The translations under genes and the position numbers were made by a program. A stretch of 64,000 nt of DNA, taken from assembly GCA_937136455.1 (NCBI GenBank), contig CAKZOO010000117.1, forward strand, positions 1 through 64,000. The letters are read 5' to 3'. Under the pieces are notes generated by a model. That model saw only the letters and a program-made list of their open reading frames with translations. It made no database searches and had not been told where the DNA came from. The DNA comes from an uncultured Flavobacteriaceae bacterium (GTDB taxonomy: Bacteria > Bacteroidota > Bacteroidia > Flavobacteriales > Flavobacteriaceae). This document shows, in pieces, positions 59,238 to 64,000 of this stretch (position 1 is the first letter of the stretch; every line of letters starts with the position of its first letter).

Positions 59238-61088
59238 ATGCCTAGGATCAAATATTTATTTAGCAGTTTTCTTTTTTTGTTTTTTAGTGGAATTTCTTTT
59301 GCTCAATTAGAACAGGTAGAACCTCCCTTTTGGTGGGAAGGTATGAATCGATCTGAGATTCAATTAGTGTTTTATGGAAATGAAATAGGAGTAGGAGATT
59401 TGTATTTGGACGGACAAAAAGTCGATGAAGTGATCAAGACTGAGAATGAAAATTATCTGTTTTACAATTGGGAGACCAAGGATTTAAAAGCAGGTTCCTA
59501 TTTGTTTGAACTAAAAAAAGGAAAAAAGAGAATTGCTACCTATGCTTATGAGTTAAAGAAAAGAAGAGAAGGCAGTGCTCAGCGCGAGGGCTTTAGTTCT
59601 CAGGATGCTGTCTATTTATTGATGCCTGATCGTTTTGCAAATGGGGAACCATCTAATGATTCCACTAAAGACACCTATGAAAAGGCTAATTTGGAAGATC
59701 CATGGGGAAGACATGGAGGGGATATTCAAGGGATTATAAAGAATTTAGACTATATAAAGGAGCTCGGCATGACCGCTTTGTGGAGTACTCCGCTATTGGA
59801 GGATAACGACAAAAGAGGATCCTATCACGGATATGCTTGTAGCGATACTTATCATATCGATAGTAGGTACGGAGGAAATTCGGCTTATTTAAAGCTGAGT
59901 GAAGAATTACACAAACGAAACATGAAACTCATTAAAGATTATGTGACCAATCACTGGAGTTTAGAGCACTATATGATTAAAGACCTGCCTTCAAAGGATT
60001 GGATTCATTACTTTGATGGTGAAAACGGTTATGCACAGACGAATTATCGACTCAGTACCGTTTACGATACCAATGCTTCAAAAGCAGACAGCTTTTTGGC
60101 AGAAAAGGGATGGTTTGTACCTTCCATGCCCGATTTAAATCAATCCAACCCAATGATGCTTAATTATCTGATAGATAACGCGATTTGGTGGATTGAATAC
60201 GCTGATTTAGACGGATATCGAGTGGATACTTATCCTTATACCGAAAAGGAAGGAGTCACCACTTGGACCAAGGCCATTATGGCTGAATACCCCAATTTTA
60301 ATATAGTCGGTGAATCCTGGTATCACGATACGGCATCTATAGCCTATTGGCAAAAAGATTCTAAGCTTGCTGAAATCCAAAATTTCAATTCAGAACTCCC
60401 TTCAGTGATGGACTTTGTGTTTTTTGAAACCCTACAGCGTATGATGACTTATGAACCTTCTTGGGATAAAGGACTCATTGAGATGTACAATGGAATAGGA
60501 ATGGATTATTTGTATCCAGACATCAACAATGTGATGATCTTTGCTGAGAATCACGACACCATGCGTTTTAATGAAAAGAATGAATCACTAGGTGATTTTA
60601 AAATTGCGATGACCCTTTTGGCAACTACAAGAGGAATCCCACAGTTGTACTATGGATCTGAAATAGGATTTAAGGGTGATAAGGCCAAAGGTGATGCCGA
60701 CTTGCGTAAGGATATGCCCGGTGGTTGGCCAAATGATGAGTGTTCGGTATTTGATGCTGAAACTCGTACATCAAAAGAGCAATCTTATTTTGACATCGTT
60801 AAAACCTTATTCCAATGGAGACAGCATCAAGAGTTGATTCACAGAGGGAAAACGGTTCATTTTATTCCTTTTAACGAGGTCTATGTGTACTTTAGAGTTC
60901 TAGATCAAAAAGCAGTAATGGTGGTTGTCAATGCTTCAAAAGAGGATCAATCCATCGAACTCTCTCGATTTAATGAATTATTGAATGCCTATTCACAAGG
61001 ATCAGAGCTGTTTAGTGGAAAGCAAGTAGACATCAAAAAAACATTGAGCATCCCAGCTAGAGATGCCCAAGTTTTTGAATTGTTCTAG
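59238..61088 (+). CDS. Secreted GH13 alpha-amylase/cyclomaltodextrinase-like enzyme (SusA-like)
   Basis: 616 residues. Signal peptide MPRIKYLFSSFLFLFFSGISFAQ, an N-terminal beta-sandwich of the cyclomaltodextrinase type (24-115), the GH13 barrel with VYLLMPDRFANG and WGRHGGDIQGIIKNLDYIKELGMTALWSTP, DYVTNH (region I), DGYRVDTYPY with nucleophile Asp330, VGESWYHD with acid/base Glu359 and ENHDTMRF with Asp440. All three catalytic residues are intact. Periplasmic, probably hydrolysing maltodextrins or cyclodextrins. No -7 box better than TATTTTTA was seen. Last 4 nt overlap the end of the convergent GMC gene. Confidence 0.92.
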   Translation: MPRIKYLFSSFLFLFFSGISFAQLEQVEPPFWWEGMNRSEIQLVFYGNEIGVGDLYLDGQKVDEVIKTENENYLFYNWETKDLKAGSYLFELKKGKKRIATYAYELKKRREGSAQREGFSSQDAVYLLMPDRFANGEPSNDSTKDTYEKANLEDPWGRHGGDIQGIIKNLDYIKELGMTALWSTPLLEDNDKRGSYHGYACSDTYHIDSRYGGNSAYLKLSEELHKRNMKLIKDYVTNHWSLEHYMIKDLPSKDWIHYFDGENGYAQTNYRLSTVYDTNASKADSFLAEKGWFVPSMPDLNQSNPMMLNYLIDNAIWWIEYADLDGYRVDTYPYTEKEGVTTWTKAIMAEYPNFNIVGESWYHDTASIAYWQKDSKLAEIQNFNSELPSVMDFVFFETLQRMMTYEPSWDKGLIEMYNGIGMDYLYPDINNVMIFAENHDTMRFNEKNESLGDFKIAMTLLATTRGIPQLYYGSEIGFKGDKAKGDADLRKDMPGGWPNDECSVFDAETRTSKEQSYFDIVKTLFQWRQHQELIHRGKTVHFIPFNEVYVYFRVLDQKAVMVVVNASKEDQSIELSRFNELLNAYSQGSELFSGKQVDIKKTLSIPARDAQVFELF

Positions 61089-62782
61089 AGTCTTCCTTCT
61101 TTAAATTCCTTTGCGGCAAACTGTGCTGCTCTAGCAGAGAGTGCCATAAAGGTCAGTGAAGGGTTTTGAGTCGATGTGGAAGTCATACAGGCTCCATCGG
61201 TTACAAAGACATTTTTACACAAATGCATTTGATTCCACTCGTTGAGCATGGAAGTCTTGGGATCTTTACCCATTCGTACGCCTCCCATTTCATGGATGTC
61301 ATTTCCAGGGTTTCTTCCGTTATCATTTGTTTTGATATTGGTAAAGCCAGCCTTTTCAAACATACTAGTCATTTCTCTAAAGAAATCTTGGATCATTTTC
61401 TCATCGTTTTCATCGTAATCGATATCGATGTGAAGCATCGGAATTCCCCAACGGTCTACTTTGGTGTCATCTAAATAAACTCTATTGGATGCTTTAGGAA
61501 TGGTTTCACCCATCATATGAGATCCTACACGCCATTTGCCAGTTTCGTGACTCGCAAATAGATTGTTTTTAAGCTCCTCTCCAATGCCTTCAGAGGAAGT
61601 TTCGCGAATTGGATTCGCACCAAATCCAGCCGCATATCCTCTTAAGAAATCAGTCTCTTGCTTGTATACATTTCTAAAACGTGGAATGTAATGAGATGTA
61701 GGTTTTTTGCCTTCGGTGGTCTTGTCTGCAAAACCGTCGTATTCTCCGCTGATGGTCGCTCTGTAATTGTGAAATGCTACATAGGTTCCAAGTAGTCCGT
61801 GATCGTTTCCTAGTCCATTTGGAAAGCGCTTTGACTTGGAATTTAAGAGGATTAAATTGGTGTTTAAAGTCGCAGCTGTTACAAAAACAATAGAGGCGTA
61901 ATAATCGATTTGTTCATTGGTATTGGAGTCGATGATTCGAACACCAACAGCTTTGTTTAATTCTTCGTCAAAGAGTACGGAGTGAACTACAGAATGCGTT
62001 CTCATGGTAAGATTCCCTGTGTTCATTGCAGCAGGAACAACCGTAGAATTTGAGTTAAAATAACCCCCAAAAGGACATCCTCTCTGGCAGACCGTTCGAC
62101 TCATACAACGTCCTCTTCCTTGGGCTACGTATTCTGGTTTGCTCTCCGAAAGGTGAGCACATCTTCCATAAATCACATGGCGATCATCGTATGATTCTTT
62201 GATGACTTTTGAAAAGTATTCTTCGACACAGTTGGTCTCAAAAGGCTTTAGGAATTCTCCATCTGGAAGCGTATCTACACCGTCTTTGGATCCACTAACA
62301 CCTATGAATTTTTCAACTTGACTGTAGTAAGGAGCGATATCTTTATAACGTATAGGCCAATCTACTGCAAATCCATCCCTTGCTGGTCCTTCAAAGTCAA
62401 AATCGCTCCAGCGTTGAACTTGACGAGCCCACATAATGGATTTACCACCAACTTGATATCCTCTGAGCCAATCAAAGGGTTTGTCTTGAATATAAGGGTG
62501 TTCGTCGTCCTTTACAAAAAAGTGCTTGGCATCTTCTCTAAAGGCATAACAACGGCTTACAATTGGATTTTCTTTTCGCTCTTTGGCAGTTAATCCTCCT
62601 CGGTGTTCAAATTCCCAAGGTCTGAGATTGGTCGTTGGATAATCTTTGATGTGTTCAACATTTCTTCCACGCTCTAATAAAAGCGTTTTTAAACCTGCTT
62701 CACATAGTTCTTTGCTGGCCCATCCTCCTGACATTCCAGCTCCGATAACAATGGCATCGAATGTGTTTTGCTTTTGACTCAT
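61085..62782 (-). CDS. GMC family oxidoreductase (glucoside 3-dehydrogenase-like catalytic subunit)
   Basis: 565 residues. FAD-binding AIVIGAGMSGGWASKELCEAGLKTLLLERG, RGYQVGGKSIMWARQVQRW, a Cys cluster CMSRTVCQRGCPFGGY, and the C-terminal GMC_oxred_C block HEMGGVRMG ... VTDGACMTSTSTQNPSLTFMALSARAA, holding the conserved His and Asn. Paired with a subunit-3 protein as in marine flavobacterial glucoside 3-dehydrogenases and gluconate 2-dehydrogenases; the substrate is probably a sugar or glycoside. Start ATG 62782, giving an ATGA overlap with the subunit-3 gene. No Tat signal of its own; it could be exported with its partner. Confidence 0.88.
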   Translation of the reverse strand: MSQKQNTFDAIVIGAGMSGGWASKELCEAGLKTLLLERGRNVEHIKDYPTTNLRPWEFEHRGGLTAKERKENPIVSRCYAFREDAKHFFVKDDEHPYIQDKPFDWLRGYQVGGKSIMWARQVQRWSDFDFEGPARDGFAVDWPIRYKDIAPYYSQVEKFIGVSGSKDGVDTLPDGEFLKPFETNCVEEYFSKVIKESYDDRHVIYGRCAHLSESKPEYVAQGRGRCMSRTVCQRGCPFGGYFNSNSTVVPAAMNTGNLTMRTHSVVHSVLFDEELNKAVGVRIIDSNTNEQIDYYASIVFVTAATLNTNLILLNSKSKRFPNGLGNDHGLLGTYVAFHNYRATISGEYDGFADKTTEGKKPTSHYIPRFRNVYKQETDFLRGYAAGFGANPIRETSSEGIGEELKNNLFASHETGKWRVGSHMMGETIPKASNRVYLDDTKVDRWGIPMLHIDIDYDENDEKMIQDFFREMTSMFEKAGFTNIKTNDNGRNPGNDIHEMGGVRMGKDPKTSMLNEWNQMHLCKNVFVTDGACMTSTSTQNPSLTFMALSARAAQFAAKEFKEGRL

Positions 62783-63279
62783 ACCTGTGCTCTGTTTATA
62801 CATCCAAAGTATCTACCAGGGATAAATTCGTAATTCAAATACTGAGTCATATAGTTTTCAGTGGTTCTAAAATGAAGTACACTGATGTTTTTAATTTGTT
62901 TGACAAAGTCAGCAGCACCATCATCACCCTTTAAGCTTTTGCGAAGGATGTCGTTTTGTTCATCAGTCGAAAGATTGGAGAAGGATCCATCAAAACTCGC
63001 TTTAAAAAGTTCCAATCCTTTTTCTAAATCTTTGATTTCTTGGTCGGTATACATATCGTTGATCCAGGAGAAGACAAATTCTTCTCTAGATTCTCTAGTC
63101 GGAAAATTTAAGGGGTCTTCTGAAAGAATTTGAAGGGATACATAAATGATTAAATTTCGATCTTTCTTATTGAGACCGACTCGTGAATAAGCTAGCTCTG
63201 GAAGGGGGCTGCAATAACTCAATACGAGCACACCAGAGGTAGCCCAAGCCATAGACTTGATAGCATTTCTTCTGTTCAT
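62779..63279 (-). CDS. Gluconate 2-dehydrogenase subunit 3 family protein
   Basis: 166 residues. Twin-arginine type signal MNRRNAIKSMAWATSGVLVLSYC, then the DUF1347/Gluconate_2-dh3 helical domain (NDMYTDQEIKDLEKGLELF ... LKGDDGAADFVKQIKNISVLHFRTTENYMTQYLNYEFIPGRYFGCI). It acts as the small, Tat-exported partner or chaperone of the GMC flavoprotein encoded directly downstream. A near-consensus -7 box TATCTTTA lies at 63316-63323 on the minus strand. Confidence 0.88.
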   Translation of the reverse strand: MNRRNAIKSMAWATSGVLVLSYCSPLPELAYSRVGLNKKDRNLIIYVSLQILSEDPLNFPTRESREEFVFSWINDMYTDQEIKDLEKGLELFKASFDGSFSNLSTDEQNDILRKSLKGDDGAADFVKQIKNISVLHFRTTENYMTQYLNYEFIPGRYFGCINRAQV

Positions 63280-63315
63280 GTTAAAAAGAGGGTATTTAGT
63301 TAGTTAACAAGAATC

Positions 63316-63323
63316 TAAAGATA
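63316..63323 (-). promoter_or_regulatory. Probable -7 box of the subunit-3/GMC operon
   Basis: Minus-strand TATCTTTA, one base from TAnnTTTG, 36 nt before the ATG at 63279. It sits inside a short hairpin (63315-63337) that also holds the stop of the upstream small gene. Confidence 0.4.
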
Positions 63324-63333
63324 TAAAATATAT

Positions 63334-63540
63334 TTAGTTTTTTTTGCCTTTACCCAACAGCCTTTTAAATGCCTCAATTTCACATTTATAACCATTTGGA
63401 AAAGTAGATTTAATCAGATTAAAATAAATGATACTACTTAAGATGGTGGCACCAATCATTAGATTTCTACTCAATTCAAAAAAGTTGATGATGATGAATA
63501 CATAGCTAATAGATGCGAGAATTAAAATAACGTATTTCAT
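63334..63540 (-). CDS. Small membrane protein of unknown function
   Basis: 68 residues. Two hydrophobic segments (about 4-22 and 26-46) and a basic C-terminal tail ending GKGKKN. No family recognised. A plausible ATG at 63540 and an intact stop support translation. It is upstream of the GMC pair on the same strand, 54 bp away, but a possible promoter lies between. Confidence 0.5.
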   Translation of the reverse strand: MKYVILILASISYVFIIINFFELSRNLMIGATILSSIIYFNLIKSTFPNGYKCEIEAFKRLLGKGKKN

Positions 63541-63646
63541 GTTTAAAAATGGTTGCGACTGAAGACAATAAAGATAAAAGTAATGATTAAAATTTTGTTT
63601 CTGTTGTAGCTATATATTTATATCTTGGTATCCAAACGAATCATTT

Positions 63647-64000
63647 ATGGATCTGATCAACCAATTGTTAGCTTCAATTTTACCCTATACCGAATGGGTT
63701 ATGCTTTTTTTAGTCGTCGGAGGAGGGCTGTTTTTGAGCTTTTATTCCAAAGGAGTTCCCTTTAAATATTTTGGGCATGCCATTGCGATTACCGCTGGAA
63801 AATACGATGATGAAAAAGACCCCGGTGAAGTCAGTCATTTTAAAGCTTTATCATCGGCAGTAGCTGCTACAGTTGGTATGGGAAATATTGCTGGAGTCGC
63901 CATCGCTATTTATCAGGGCGGCCCAGGAGTAGTTTTTTGGATCTGGATGACAGCTTTAATCGGCATGGCCATCAAATACTATTCCTGTAGTTTGTCAATA
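63647..64000 (+). CDS. Alanine/glycine:cation symporter, AGCS family (3' partial)
   Basis: Open from ATG 63647 to the window end, 118 residues visible. Begins MDLINQLLASILPYTEWVMLF; the family block ALSSAVAATVGMGNIAGVAIAIYQGGPGVVFWIWMTALIGMAIKYY matches the conserved N-terminal region of AGCS sodium/alanine symporters (SALSATVGxGNIAGVAxAI-GGPGAxFWMW). It lacks only the downstream two thirds, which lie beyond the window. Substrate likely alanine or glycine. Confidence 0.92.
   Translation, partial: MDLINQLLASILPYTEWVMLFLVVGGGLFLSFYSKGVPFKYFGHAIAITAGKYDDEKDPGEVSHFKALSSAVAATVGMGNIAGVAIAIYQGGPGVVFWIWMTALIGMAIKYYSCSLSI

Noticed and set aside
63315..63337. Terminator hairpin after the small membrane protein gene
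   Set aside because: The stem is AT-only and weak, and the T-run is on the wrong side for the minus-strand gene; the same bases look more like a promoter box.

Overview
The window looks like a chromosomal segment of a marine-type Flavobacteriaceae (Bacteroidota). The evidence is: AT-rich DNA; SusC/SusD and other TonB-dependent receptors with a CarboxypepD_reg-like N-terminal domain; a T9SS type A sorting domain; a PiT phosphate transporter with a C-terminal coiled region; an ArgF'-type (acyl-ornithine) transcarbamylase; a mevalonate pathway; no Shine-Dalgarno sequences; and repeated Bacteroidota -7 boxes (TAnnTTTG) just in front of start codons. I see no rRNA, tRNA, insertion sequence, prophage or CRISPR array.

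Layout. 0-3.4 kb: tail of a PiT phosphate transporter, tyrS, a LuxE/PaaK-like acyl-adenylating protein, and a tiny T9SS-sorted protein. 3.5-11.7 kb: a block that looks like a phosphate regulon. It has a beta-helix lipoprotein with an internal 1-kb duplication, its TonB-dependent receptor, a stand-alone CarboxypepD_reg protein, a YwqK-like repeat protein and phoB-phoR. Four intergenic stretches in this block carry 11-bp-phased GTTA-type repeats resembling PhoB boxes. 11.7-17.6 kb: trmB, a LysE-type exporter, an alkyltransferase-like protein, Mrp and Nfu Fe-S maturation proteins, a penicillin/AHL acylase and a secreted unknown.

17.7-42.6 kb is a carbohydrate block. Leftward run SusC-SusD and then, after a terminator, three very large VCBS/ASPIC-UnbV lipoproteins, a small lipoprotein, a vanadium-haloperoxidase-like PAP2 lipoprotein and a sodium/solute symporter. 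Rightward from the same 0.67-kb intergenic region run beta-phosphoglucomutase, a GH65 phosphorylase, a GH13 lipoprotein, a glycerophosphodiesterase and a flavoprotein. Together these suggest outer-membrane capture of an alpha-glucoside, hydrolysis, phosphorolysis and conversion to glucose 6-phosphate. The carbohydrate substrate is inferred, not shown.

42.6-46.6 kb: a CDGSH Fe-S protein (57 aa), an RluB-like protein lacking the catalytic Asp, a UbiA-type prenyltransferase, mevalonate kinase and diphosphomevalonate decarboxylase. 46.7-47.2 kb: TspO. 47.1-56.1 kb: a nine-gene arginine operon (GNAT/argA-like, argG, argC, proC, argD, argF', argB, argE, argH). It is preceded by a leader encoding an 18-residue peptide with five Arg codons, four of them consecutive. 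This is a strong candidate for arginine-responsive attenuation and the most interesting observation here. Ser90 of ArgF' predicts a pathway through N-succinyl intermediates. 56.2-63.6 kb: a ZnuD-like receptor with its lipoprotein, a GH13 amylase, a GMC oxidoreductase with its subunit-3 partner, and a small membrane protein. The window ends inside an AGCS-type amino-acid:sodium symporter.
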